NCBI GenBank assembly: GCA_046327745.1
Contig: JAXLXV010000022.1
Location: forward strand, 1 to 64,000
Direction: 5' to 3'
From: JABAQJ01 sp046327745
GTDB lineage: Bacteria; Gemmatimonadota; Gemmatimonadetes; Gemmatimonadales; Gemmatimonadaceae
Length of the DNA: 64,000 bases
The notes under the pieces were generated by a model. That model saw only the letters and a list, made by a program, of their open reading frames with translations, ran no database searches and was not told the DNA's origin. Below, in pieces: positions 56,522 to 63,744 of the stretch. Positions within the stretch are counted from its first letter, which is position 1; each line of letters opens with the position of its first letter. The translations under genes and the position numbers were made by a program.

Positions 56522-57649
56522 ATGCTCACACGCCAGCTTAGGCGCGCCGCCCGCATGACGCCCTTGGCCGTGCTCGCCGCAATATGTGTGTTTCCCAGTG
56601 CACTGAACGCACAGTCCCTTCCTATCAACACCTCCATCGGTCCAGCACCGGTGAGTGGGTGCACCACCGTGTCCGAGCGTGTAGCGGTCAATAGCGCGCG
56701 CTCGAACGCCGAGGAATTACGGACTTTCATCAATCGCGCGCAGGAGGCGTCTTTGGTCGGCGACCACGTTGTAGCGCGCGATTCGTACCGAAGCGCCGTG
56801 GCCATCGCCCCATTGGAACCGCGCCTGACGTATTACCTGGGTCGCGAGTACGAGGCGCTGAACGACGGATCCGCAGCCGTTCAGACCTACTGCCGATACC
56901 TCGCACTCGCGCCGACATCCGCTGATGCCGATGAGGTGCGCGGTCGGATTGCTCGCCTGACGCCGGCGAGCGAAATCGAGAAGCAAGGCGCCGTGTTGTC
57001 GCTCTTCCAGTCCGCGGTGATCCTCCTAGCGCGTGGAGACTTCGTGGCCGCGGACTCCCTGCTGACCGAAGTCGCTCGCATCAATCCATCACCCGCCGTC
57101 TACTATGATCGCGGCCTGGCCCGCGCCGCGCGCGGTGCTCGAGATTCCGCGATGGCCGACTTCAAACGGTACATGGCGGCCACGCCCAGTGGTGCGGACC
57201 ATGCCGCCATCAATCGGGCTTTGGCCGCTCTTCCGCGGCACGTCTACTCGCCTGGGCGATCGCTACGAAACGGTCTGATCTTCCCAGGTGTGGGGCAGGT
57301 GGCCACGCGACGCCCACTGCTGGGACTCGTCGCGTTAGGTGCGCTCGGAGGGGCCTTGACCCTCGCCCTGCAATGGACGCAGGAGTATCAGCTCGTTGCA
57401 CAGCGCGACGGCCAGGGACGATTGTCGGCGGACTCGGTCCTCGTGACGGTTCACCCAACGGCCGCGTTAGGGTATTCGCTGGCCGCTGCCACGTGGCTTG
57501 GCGCGGCCCTGGAATCGTACGCCTACGCGCGGCGAACGCACTCGGCCAGCGCGGGCATCATCGAGCGGAGTGCTACGGGCGTTCCCCGCTTCATCGTCCA
57601 GCCGTTGCTGGGGGCTCGGACCGGGGTCGGACTCGAGTTCACCTGGTAG
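56522..57649 (+). CDS. Exported TPR protein
   Basis: Protein of 375 residues with a signal peptide ending ALNA before QSLPI. About four TPR-like helical pairs lie at residues 65-235 (AQEASLVGDHVVARDSYRSAVAIAPLEP, YYDRGLARAARGARDSAMADF). The remainder has one or two hydrophobic helices (LLGLVALGALGGALTLAL and LGYSLAAATWLGAAL) and ends FIVQPLLGARTGVGLEFTW like an outer-membrane strand. Role unknown. The stop codon lies inside the first copy of a 9-bp direct repeat. Confidence 0.75.
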   Translation: MLTRQLRRAARMTPLAVLAAICVFPSALNAQSLPINTSIGPAPVSGCTTVSERVAVNSARSNAEELRTFINRAQEASLVGDHVVARDSYRSAVAIAPLEPRLTYYLGREYEALNDGSAAVQTYCRYLALAPTSADADEVRGRIARLTPASEIEKQGAVLSLFQSAVILLARGDFVAADSLLTEVARINPSPAVYYDRGLARAARGARDSAMADFKRYMAATPSGADHAAINRALAALPRHVYSPGRSLRNGLIFPGVGQVATRRPLLGLVALGALGGALTLALQWTQEYQLVAQRDGQGRLSADSVLVTVHPTAALGYSLAAATWLGAALESYAYARRTHSASAGIIERSATGVPRFIVQPLLGARTGVGLEFTW

Positions 57650-57701
57650 CAGAATGGTAGTGGGGCAGTTTCAATCAAAATGACCCACTACCTAGCAGAA
57701 T
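57647..57701. mobile_element. Candidate minimal insertion: 37-bp inverted repeat with 9-bp target duplication
   Basis: TAGCAGAAT occurs at 57647-57655 and 57693-57701 and brackets exactly an inverted repeat whose ends are GGTAGTGGG (57656-57664) and CCCACTACC (57684-57692). The homology extends inward imperfectly (GCAGTTT versus TCATTTT in mirrored orientation). Paired terminal inverted repeats flanked by a direct repeat are the footprint of transposition. The 37-bp interior is too short to code, so this would be a collapsed element or two fused ends. A regulatory hairpin is the alternative. Confidence 0.5.
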
Positions 57702-57708
57702 TGCGGGC

Positions 57709-57738
57709 TTGACGTCTTCGGCCTTGCCATTGTATATA
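57709..57738 (+). promoter_or_regulatory. Sigma-70-like promoter for the VOC-ArsR-SRPBCC operon
   Basis: TTGACG (57709-57714) and TATATA (57733-57738) are separated by 18 bp, close to the housekeeping consensus. The operator dyad overlaps the -10 box. Confidence 0.72.
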
Positions 57739-57752
57739 ACCAAATGGTTATA
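57735..57752. promoter_or_regulatory. ArsR-family operator
   Basis: TATAACCA-AA-TGGTTATA is a perfect 8-bp inverted repeat overlapping the -10 box. AACC/GGTT dyads of this form are typical of ArsR autorepressors that accompany SRPBCC genes, and an ArsR gene is in the operon. Confidence 0.78.
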
Positions 57753-57814
57753 GAACCCGTGTCGTTACCAGACGGGCCGCGGAGCGGCGCGTCGTCACCT
57801 GTTGAGTGCGACCC

Positions 57815-58288
57815 ATGAACAAGATTGTCCCCTTCCTGTGGTTCAACGGAAATGCCGAAGAGGCCATGAACTTCTACGCCTCGATCTTCACGAACGCCAA
57901 GATCGGCCGTGTCACGCGGTACGGAGATGCCGGGCCAGGGCCGAAAGGGAGCGTGATGTCAGCCACCTTTGAGCTAGAGGGCCAATCCTTCTACGCGTTG
58001 AACGGCGGGCCGATGTACAGCTTCACACCCGCGATCTCCATGTTCATCAACTGCGAAACGCAGGCAGAGGTCGACCACTTCTGGGAAAAGCTTTCGGCCG
58101 GTGGTGAGGAGCAGCCGTGCGGGTGGTTACGCGACAAGTTTGGGCTGTCGTGGCAGGTGATTCCCACCATCCTGGGGCAACTCCTCAGCGATCCCAATCC
58201 GAAGCGTTCGATGGGTGCCATGCAGGCGATGCTGAAAATGAAGAAGATCGATATCCGCGCTTTGCAGCTGGCGGCAGATCAAGCGTAA
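57815..58288 (+). CDS. VOC family protein (PhnB-like)
   Basis: Small metalloprotein-fold protein of 157 residues. IVPFLWFNGNAEEAMNFYASIF, YALNGGPMYSF and VDHFWEKLSAGGEEQPCGWLRDKFGLSWQVIP follow the PhnB/glyoxalase-like order, including the likely metal-binding acidic and polar residues. The family function is unclear; many members sit in ArsR operons as here. ATG 57815 is used; GTG 57806 is an alternative. First gene of the operon. Confidence 0.85.
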   Translation: MNKIVPFLWFNGNAEEAMNFYASIFTNAKIGRVTRYGDAGPGPKGSVMSATFELEGQSFYALNGGPMYSFTPAISMFINCETQAEVDHFWEKLSAGGEEQPCGWLRDKFGLSWQVIPTILGQLLSDPNPKRSMGAMQAMLKMKKIDIRALQLAADQA

Positions 58289-58304
58289 GGCCGTGGAACG
58301 GCCT
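58288..58304 (+). terminator. Short intra-operon hairpin
   Basis: AGGCCGT and ACGGCCT form a 7-bp stem around GGA just after the VOC stop. There is no U-tract, so it is more likely an attenuator or mRNA-processing/stability element than a full terminator. Confidence 0.35.
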
Positions 58305-58330
58305 AAATCTCACTCGACCACGCGTTCCCC

Positions 58331-58696
58331 ATGGCACATCGCCTAGACGCAACATTCGCCGCGTTGGCCGACCCCACCCGTCGGGCGATCCTGTCCCGAC
58401 TGGCCTTGGGCGATGCCTCGGTATTGGAGCTGGCGGAACCCTTCTCCATGAGCCAGCCGGCCATATCCAAGCACCTCAAGGTGCTGGAGCGGGCCGGCCT
58501 GATCTCGCGCGGCCGAGTGGCGCAACGACGGCCATGCAAGCTGGAAGCGCGACCGCTGGCTGAGGCGAATGAGTGGCTGGAGCGCTATCGGCAGTTCTGG
58601 GAAGGCCGCTTTGTGAAGCTTGATGCCCTGCTGGACTACATGAAGACCACTGAGCCCAAACACCACCGCCGGAAGCGGAAAGGAGATTTGCCATGA
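58331..58696 (+). CDS. ArsR/SmtB family transcriptional regulator
   Basis: Winged-helix repressor of 121 residues. LDATFAALADPTRRAILSRLALGDASVLELAEPFSMSQPAISKHLKVLERAGLISRGR is the standard DNA-binding domain. The cysteine pairs of metal-sensing ArsR proteins are absent, as in the SRPBCC-associated subgroup, so it probably senses a non-metal signal. It should bind the TATAACCA dyad at 57735. The stop overlaps the SRPBCC start (ATGA). Confidence 0.93.
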   Translation: MAHRLDATFAALADPTRRAILSRLALGDASVLELAEPFSMSQPAISKHLKVLERAGLISRGRVAQRRPCKLEARPLAEANEWLERYRQFWEGRFVKLDALLDYMKTTEPKHHRRKRKGDLP

Positions 58697-59184
58697 CCAC
58701 CACTCGCACCGTTCAGGTGACGACGCCCTCGGACCACGAGGTGACGATCACCAGAACATTCGACGCCCCGCGGACGCTGGTGTTCAAGGCGTTTACCACG
58801 CCCGAGCTGATCACGCAGTGGCTACATGGGCCCGAAGGTTGGCAGATGGTCACCTGTACGTTCGACCTCCGCGTAGGCGGAAAGGTCCGCTACGCGTGGC
58901 AAAAGGCCGGCGGCCCGTCCATGGGACTTACGGGAACGATCCGCGAAGTAAAGCCTCCGGAGCGAATCGTTCACACTGAAATCTTCGACGACGATTGGAC
59001 GGGTGGTGAAACGCGTGTCACCACCACATTCAATGAAGATCGTGGGCAAACGACAGTCACCATCAACGTTCGTTATGCATCCGTCGAAGCACGCGATGGC
59101 GCGTTGCGCACCGGCATGACCGAGGGAATGGGCGCCACGTACCGCATGCTCGACGAACTGCTGAACAACTTGCAGAAATCCTGA
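58693..59184 (+). CDS. SRPBCC (AHSA1) domain protein
   Basis: Protein of 163 residues with the START-like/AHSA1 helix-grip fold. ITRTFDAPRTLVFKAFTTPELITQWL, DLRVGGKVRYAW and TGTIREVKPPERIVHTEIF are typical. The cavity binds a hydrophobic ligand, and ArsR-linked members are thought to act with the regulator in stress or lipid sensing. It is translationally coupled to the ArsR gene. Confidence 0.92.
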   Translation: MTTTRTVQVTTPSDHEVTITRTFDAPRTLVFKAFTTPELITQWLHGPEGWQMVTCTFDLRVGGKVRYAWQKAGGPSMGLTGTIREVKPPERIVHTEIFDDDWTGGETRVTTTFNEDRGQTTVTINVRYASVEARDGALRTGMTEGMGATYRMLDELLNNLQKS

Positions 59185-59189
59185 CGTCT

Positions 59190-59262
59190 CAGTCTCGCAA
59201 GATGCCGATGGCCACCGCTGAGTCTACTGGCGGTGGCCATTGCTTTACCAGTCTGGAGACTG
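59190..59262. terminator. Nested hairpin after the SRPBCC gene
   Basis: ATGGCCACCGC (59208-59218) pairs perfectly with GCGGTGGCCAT (59230-59240); an outer pair CAGTCTC (59190-59196) and GAGACTG (59256-59262) brackets it. It is followed by a weak TTGCTTT. Confidence 0.6.
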
Positions 59263-59423
59263 AGTGCCGAATCCGCGTTAGGCTCGGCGGCCAAGTGTGA
59301 TGGATGACACGGCGCAGGAAGTGAGGGCGCGACATGCTTCCGTCCCCTTCGGCGAGCGCAGCCTTGTCGCCGAACTGCCATGCTGGCCCCGCCAGGTGGT
59401 TCCTTCCCCCGGAGGAGGTAAGA

Positions 59424-59906
59424 ATGAGTGAAGTCGAGCGGCTACCGAATGCCGGTGTCAGGGTTCCTCCGCCGCTACTCTTTGCCATTCCGTGGCTTGC
59501 CGGTTACGCCCTTGGTCGCATGAAGCCAATCCCCATCGTCACGCGAAACGCGGCGCCGGAGTTCAGTGTCTTCGGATGGGCGCTTATCGGGATCTGGTTG
59601 GTCCTCATGGTATGGGCGGTCATCAGCTTTCGAGGGGCCCGCACCTCGCTGCTCCCCTATAAGCCGGCGACCGCCTTTGTGACCACTGGGCCGTACCGAC
59701 TGAGCCGCAACCCGATGTACGTGTCGCTTGGCGCGCTGTATCTGGGCATGGCCTGCTTGTTGAACACACTCTGGCTGGTCGTGCTATTTCCCCTGGCCGT
59801 CTGGTTGCTCCAGCACTTTGTCATCGAACGGGAAGAACTGTATTTGGCCAGTGCGTTCGGGCGAGACTACCAGGAGTACTGCGCGCGCGTGCGTCGTTGG
59901 ATCTGA
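59424..59906 (+). CDS. Isoprenylcysteine carboxyl methyltransferase-like membrane protein
   Basis: Membrane protein of 160 residues with four or five helices. The C-terminal signature TTGPYRLSRNPMYVSLGALYLG, EREELYLASAFGRDYQEYCARVRRW is that of the PEMT/ICMT family, which methylates small lipidic substrates with S-adenosylmethionine. GGAGGAGG lies 5-7 nt before ATG 59424, making the start secure. The substrate is unknown. Confidence 0.9.
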   Translation: MSEVERLPNAGVRVPPPLLFAIPWLAGYALGRMKPIPIVTRNAAPEFSVFGWALIGIWLVLMVWAVISFRGARTSLLPYKPATAFVTTGPYRLSRNPMYVSLGALYLGMACLLNTLWLVVLFPLAVWLLQHFVIEREELYLASAFGRDYQEYCARVRRWI

Positions 59907-59925
59907 GCGAAGTGTAGGTCGCTCA

Positions 59926-60618
59926 CTACTCGCCCCATGGCGAGGCCGCTGGTTCGGACAGGTCGCGTACTCGGAATGACGGACCGCGAGAGGCGTGGCT
60001 CGCAAAGAGCATCTGATCCAGGTCTCCCGCGGTCACCCCGGTCTGCATGAGATCTACGCCCGCCACCTGCAACGCGTCCAAGTCACTGTCCGAGTCGCAT
60101 CCCCGGGCGATCAACGGAATGCCGTAGTCTCGCGCGAACTCGGCGACCGCTGCGACTTCGCGAAACAGCTCTGGCAGATGGCCGATGCCACGAACACTGT
60201 CAGGGCCGATCCGGAGATACGCCGGTCGCACCTCTGAGATCAGGCCAAGCGTGGGCATGATCCAGCTGCCGCGCAATTCCATGATCGTCGCGATGCCAGC
60301 ATCTCGTACTCGTTCGACCGTAAAGGCAAAGCGCCTGACGAGAAAGTTGGTCGAGTTGGTCAGGATGCCGAGCATCAGGTTTTCCCGACGCCCCTGCATG
60401 GCCTGCAGTACCGGCAGCAGCTCGTCGTCAATCCGCGAGAGATCGAGCGGATCGGGGTAAGCGACAACGCCGTGGTGTACGATGGTCGACACGCGACTTG
60501 CCATGGAATCAGCCGGTGCTGATTCAGCGGCGCCCACATAACGACGGAGCGTCTCGCGCCGCAGCAGGAGTCGCGGGAAGCGGGTTGTTGGCACGGAACT
60601 CGACATGAATCGACTCAC
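59926..60618 (-). CDS. Degenerate EAL-domain protein
   Basis: Protein of 230 residues whose blocks align with EAL domains but lack the catalytic residues. FTVERVRDAGIATIMELRGSWIMPTLGLI stands where the DDFGTG region should be, VRPAYLRIG replaces the LKID lysine strand, and LIARGCDSDSDLDALQVAGVDLMQTGV replaces IAEGVET and QGY. The EALxR strand is missing. It therefore cannot hydrolyse cyclic-di-GMP and is probably a binding or protein-interaction domain. GTG 60618 overlaps the stop of the receiver-like gene, so the two are translated together. Confidence 0.72.
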   Translation of the reverse strand: MSRFMSSSVPTTRFPRLLLRRETLRRYVGAAESAPADSMASRVSTIVHHGVVAYPDPLDLSRIDDELLPVLQAMQGRRENLMLGILTNSTNFLVRRFAFTVERVRDAGIATIMELRGSWIMPTLGLISEVRPAYLRIGPDSVRGIGHLPELFREVAAVAEFARDYGIPLIARGCDSDSDLDALQVAGVDLMQTGVTAGDLDQMLFASHASRGPSFRVRDLSEPAASPWGE

Positions 60619-60962
60619 GCCTCTGGAGTTCGTCGTGCCGAACGCGAAGCCTGTCCGCTGGACCGACCGACACCCGGCGCGTGATGTTCAAGCCAAATCA
60701 GCGCTGGCGGCGCATACCCCGACGCTCCGGGCGCCATCCGTCCCTGCGCGCCCTCCGTGAGGGCCAGATTGAACACCCCGTCGGGCCAGTCGCGCAGACT
60801 TCCAACAACCGCTTGATACGAGAAGCGCCGGACCAAGGCCGCGGCTTCCGCTGCATCGAGCGCCCAATCCACCTGGTAACCGAGAAAGACCAATCGCTGA
60901 GCAATCACGCGCGTCCGGGTGTTCTCGCCCAGGGCGAGGACGCGCGATGGTTCGTTCGACAT
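60615..60962 (-). CDS. Degenerate receiver (pseudo-receiver) domain protein
   Basis: Protein of about 115 residues. SRVLALGENTRTRVIAQRLVFLGYQVDWALDAAEAAALVRRFSYQAVVGSLRDWPDG matches the fold pattern of CheY-like receivers, but the acidic pocket is gone: GENT replaces the DD pair and GSLRDWPDG has Ser where the phosphoacceptor Asp should be. It is probably phosphorylation-independent. The C-terminus is basic and perhaps disordered. It is coupled to the degenerate EAL gene downstream. ATG 60962 or GTG/ATG up to 60971 could start it. Confidence 0.62.
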   Translation of the reverse strand: MSNEPSRVLALGENTRTRVIAQRLVFLGYQVDWALDAAEAAALVRRFSYQAVVGSLRDWPDGVFNLALTEGAQGRMAPGASGYAPPALIWLEHHAPGVGRSSGQASRSARRTPEA

Positions 60963-61285
60963 GAGTAGCAAGAGAGAATGGCAAGAGACCAGAACTGGAG
61001 AGGCAAGGGGTGCGCCAGCATGCGCCCCTCGGATCGTTCTGTAACGCGTTGTCCAAAAACGACTTGTCGAGCGAACAAACGCGTGTCATGCGAAGTGGTC
61101 CGTGAGCCGGATGGCGATTTCCGGAATTCAGATATTGGCTGGCACCGAGACGCATTTGCCCATCGAGACCACGCGCTTGCCGCCGGGTGGCTCACGAGCA
61201 ACGCGGCGCGCTACCTTCCCCGGGCGCCGCTGCACACGCAGAATCGTGCGTCACCCTTCAGGCTCAACAAGCGTTAGGCAACTCA
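60963..61285. other. Intergenic, no supported gene
   Basis: About 320 bp between the divergent receiver-like and HAD genes. It has one GTTAGGC motif (61273-61279) and a weak GGGGTGC/GCGCCCC hairpin near 61006-61027. No gene or clear promoter was found. Confidence 0.5.
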
Positions 61286-61954
61286 GTGACTCGTAACGTG
61301 ATTCTTCAGGCTCAGGCGATTCTCTTTGACATGGATGGTGTGCTCGTAGACTCGCGCGCCGTGGTGGAACGCGCTTGGCGTGTCTGGGCGGTGAAGCACC
61401 AGCTGAACGTCGACGCCATACTCCGTGTGGCTCATGGTCGTCGAACCAGGGACACCGTCGCGGAAGTGGCGCCACACCTGGACCCGATTGCCGAAGGTGA
61501 TTGGCTCGATGCTGCGGAGCGCAAAGACAGTGAAGGCATCGTTCCGGTGCCAGGTGCGGCGGCGCTCCTTGCCGCCTTGCCGCGCTCACGCTGGGCCATC
61601 GTGACCTCGGCGGATCAGTCTCTCGCGCGAGAACGACTGGGCACGTGCGGACTGCCACTTCCCGATCATCTGGTGTCCACCGATCGCGTCGCGCGAGGCA
61701 AGCCGAGCCCCGATGGATATTTCATGGGCGCGCAGTTGCTTGGTTTTTCTGCCGGTGACTGCGTGGTGTTCGAGGACTCGGCACCTGGTATCGAGGCGGG
61801 CCGCGCTGCCGGCATGAGAGTCATTGGCGTTGCCACAACCCAGCTCAAATCCGCGATCCAGGGTGTCGAGGTCGTGATCGAGGATCAGACACGGGTTCGG
61901 GTGCAATCATCCGACGCCGGACTCTCACTGACACTGGAAACCGACGACAGGTAG
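61286..61954 (+). CDS. HAD-IA family phosphatase (beta-phosphoglucomutase-like)
   Basis: Cytoplasmic haloacid dehalogenase-type hydrolase of 222 residues. Motif I is DMDGVLVDS with both catalytic aspartates; motif II is VTSA, motif III has Lys in ARGKPSPDGYF, motif IV VFEDSAPGIEAG. The helical cap after motif I places it in subclass IA, which includes sugar-phosphate phosphatases. GTG 61286 or GTG 61298 starts it; the longer upstream frame is not protein-like. Substrate not predicted. Confidence 0.88.
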   Translation: MTRNVILQAQAILFDMDGVLVDSRAVVERAWRVWAVKHQLNVDAILRVAHGRRTRDTVAEVAPHLDPIAEGDWLDAAERKDSEGIVPVPGAAALLAALPRSRWAIVTSADQSLARERLGTCGLPLPDHLVSTDRVARGKPSPDGYFMGAQLLGFSAGDCVVFEDSAPGIEAGRAAGMRVIGVATTQLKSAIQGVEVVIEDQTRVRVQSSDAGLSLTLETDDR

Positions 61955-62108
61955 GAGCTGACGGAAGCCTTGTCGCAGGTGACGGGGCCTTCGTCCGAGC
62001 GACTCCGTCTGTTTGGCCTCGTACCAATGGTGCTGCCAAGCGCGGACTAGCCCGCCGAGCGGCCATGTCAGGCGCCTTTGTCCCGGCCGTTGACCCTTTC
62101 ACGGACCC

Positions 62109-62264
62109 ATGAACGACCATGCCCGGCTTGATGAGTTGCTCGAACAGCGCGGTCTCGCCATGCGAGAATTCACCATAGGCGAGGAAGCCGCCGCCGACGT
62201 ACTGGGCCCCTGTCCGTTGTTGGTCCTAAGATCGCCTGAGGACCGCGTTAGGCGCCTGGGTTAG
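62109..62264 (+). CDS. Hypothetical small protein (51 residues)
   Basis: Short frame from ATG 62109 to TAG 62262-62264 encoding an acidic, amphipathic peptide (DELLEQRGLAMREFTIGEEAAADVL). It has protein-like composition but no clear ribosome site, and its end overlaps the serpin stop on the other strand by 17 bp and passes through a GTTAGGC motif. It could be a real microprotein or a truncated gene; support is thin. Confidence 0.25.
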   Translation: MNDHARLDELLEQRGLAMREFTIGEEAAADVLGPCPLLVLRSPEDRVRRLG

Positions 62265-63498
62265 CGATCTTCCCCATGAAGACGATGGAGCCCGAGAGTC
62301 GCTCGCGGATCGCAAAGATGAACGGCCGATCGATCCTGACGACGGGCGGTTGCGCTGGGGCCGACGTTACGCCAACACCAACGGTGGTGACCGCGGCGGC
62401 CTCCGTCCCCTCCTCGTTCACGTCGACAAAGGTGTTTTGACGGACAAACGAGATGAACAAGTGGCGGCCAGCCGTCTGCGACATGCGTGTGAAGTCGGCG
62501 CCGTCAGGAACAAATGCTTGTCGCATGCCGAGCTGTTTCAGTGGAGCGTTCAGGCTGTCATCCCATGTCAGCTTGAATTTTGGAAGGTGAATCTCCGCCT
62601 TAGTCTCGTTGAGACTGGCCACGGCGCCGGCCCACATCGTTGGCGTCAGCGACGCGAGAAAACTATCGGCCGACGTTCCTTCATCCGGCAGCAGGATCGT
62701 CATGGCAAACGCGTCGCCGCCATAGGGCAACTCAATCACCCGAGCGCCGGCCATAGTGCCCAGACGCACTGCACCGGTGCGCTGCATGGTGGGCACGTTG
62801 ACGCGCCCCGCCGCGGCCGAGAATGGCTCTGAGGTCGTCTTCGACTTGTCGAATTGCTCCCGCCAACTGCCCTTGAACCAGATCGCGTTCGCCAGCAGCA
62901 TCACGATGTCGTTGTCCAGAGCATCGATCACCTTCGGGATCCGCCCGTTCGTGCTCCGGCTCGCCCAATCGTTGATGGTGGACACCGCCTGAGGGGAGCG
63001 CATGTCGAGCGCCGCGACCTCGGCGTCGAAGTACGTCTTGGTATCGTTCAGGAAAGTCGTCTCGAATGCCGAGGCCATCGTGCGATCGTACCAAATGGCA
63101 TTCGCCAGTTGGAACTGAACCTTGGGATCGAGCGTGCGCAGGAGTTTTACCAGGGACTGATATCCACCGTTGATCTCGGTCAACGTGCGCGATCCAAAAC
63201 CCAGCGCGCTCCGCATCTCCGCGTAGGTCGTCCCCGCAGCGCCATTCATGGTCATCCCCAGGGCCATGGAGGCCGAGAGGGGCGAGATGAACACGTTCTT
63301 GCCGGACCACGTGGTATTGACCTCGCGCAGCAGGCCGAACGCAAACTGGTTGCTGCTGGCGATTAGCTCCTGTTCGGCGGGAGCGAGTGCGCGGGGCAGG
63401 GACGTAATGGATGCGGCGGGATCTGGACTGGATGGCTGGCCGCACGCTGCCGCAAGCACCGAACCACCTGCCACCAGCATCGACGTCAAACGTCGCAT
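62248..63498 (-). CDS. Serpin lipoprotein (serine protease inhibitor)
   Basis: Full-length serpin of 416 residues, lipidated at Cys19 (VLAAACGQ), so attached to a membrane. Serpin landmarks include NVFISPLSASMALGMTMNGA, ANAIWF and the C-terminal signature RPFIFAIRERLSGSIVFMGKI. The reactive-loop hinge EEGTEAAAVTTVGVGV matches inhibitory serpins (small residues, no proline), so trap-type inhibition is plausible. If the usual hinge spacing holds, the scissile bond would be Thr378-Ser379, suggesting elastase-like targets; this is inference. It may protect the cell from foreign or its own secreted proteases. Confidence 0.93.
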   Translation of the reverse strand: MRRLTSMLVAGGSVLAAACGQPSSPDPAASITSLPRALAPAEQELIASSNQFAFGLLREVNTTWSGKNVFISPLSASMALGMTMNGAAGTTYAEMRSALGFGSRTLTEINGGYQSLVKLLRTLDPKVQFQLANAIWYDRTMASAFETTFLNDTKTYFDAEVAALDMRSPQAVSTINDWASRSTNGRIPKVIDALDNDIVMLLANAIWFKGSWREQFDKSKTTSEPFSAAAGRVNVPTMQRTGAVRLGTMAGARVIELPYGGDAFAMTILLPDEGTSADSFLASLTPTMWAGAVASLNETKAEIHLPKFKLTWDDSLNAPLKQLGMRQAFVPDGADFTRMSQTAGRHLFISFVRQNTFVDVNEEGTEAAAVTTVGVGVTSAPAQPPVVRIDRPFIFAIRERLSGSIVFMGKIANPGA

Positions 63499-63744
63499 AT
63501 TGCTACCTCATTGGGGGGCTGACCGGACGCCATATCGACACGCCGCGCGACGGTTCCCCCCGATCGATCGGTCGACTCGCACCTGATCCCACGAGGAGTC
63601 CTCGAACCTAACCACGGATCGCTCCCCTAGTGATTGACCGGGGTCGGTTCGCTCAGCAGTATCCGGGCGCACGGTCGGACGCCTTTGTCCCCTGTTCGCG
63701 GACCTCCGCGACGCGCTGCCACCACTTGATGCGAGGCGTCCCTT

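Larger units (their letters stand above)
1677..62253. repeat. Dispersed heptamer GTTAGGC/GCCTAAC (about 26 copies)
   Basis: Plus-orientation copies begin at 2402, 3519, 3884, 9257, 10032, 15270, 20740, 28810, 30042, 37616, 37679, 38873, 40243, 47441, 48539, 56366, 59277, 61273 and 62247. Minus-orientation copies begin at 1677, 10644, 13561, 35578, 41748, 44808 and 53280. Most are extended as CGTTAGGC. Copies lie in genes, at stop codons (kinase, DUF5107, serpin), just before start codons and between genes. About a dozen further sites match only GTTAGG. Counts are by eye. Confidence 0.7.

Noticed and set aside
60615..60962. Functional CheY-type receiver
   Set aside because: The acidic pair and phosphoacceptor Asp are missing.
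1677..62253. GTTAGGC/GCCTAAC as integron attC core sites
   Set aside because: The heptamer matches the attC core consensus, but copies are not paired at 60-140 bp with inner arms, no integrase gene is present, and many lie inside conserved reading frames.
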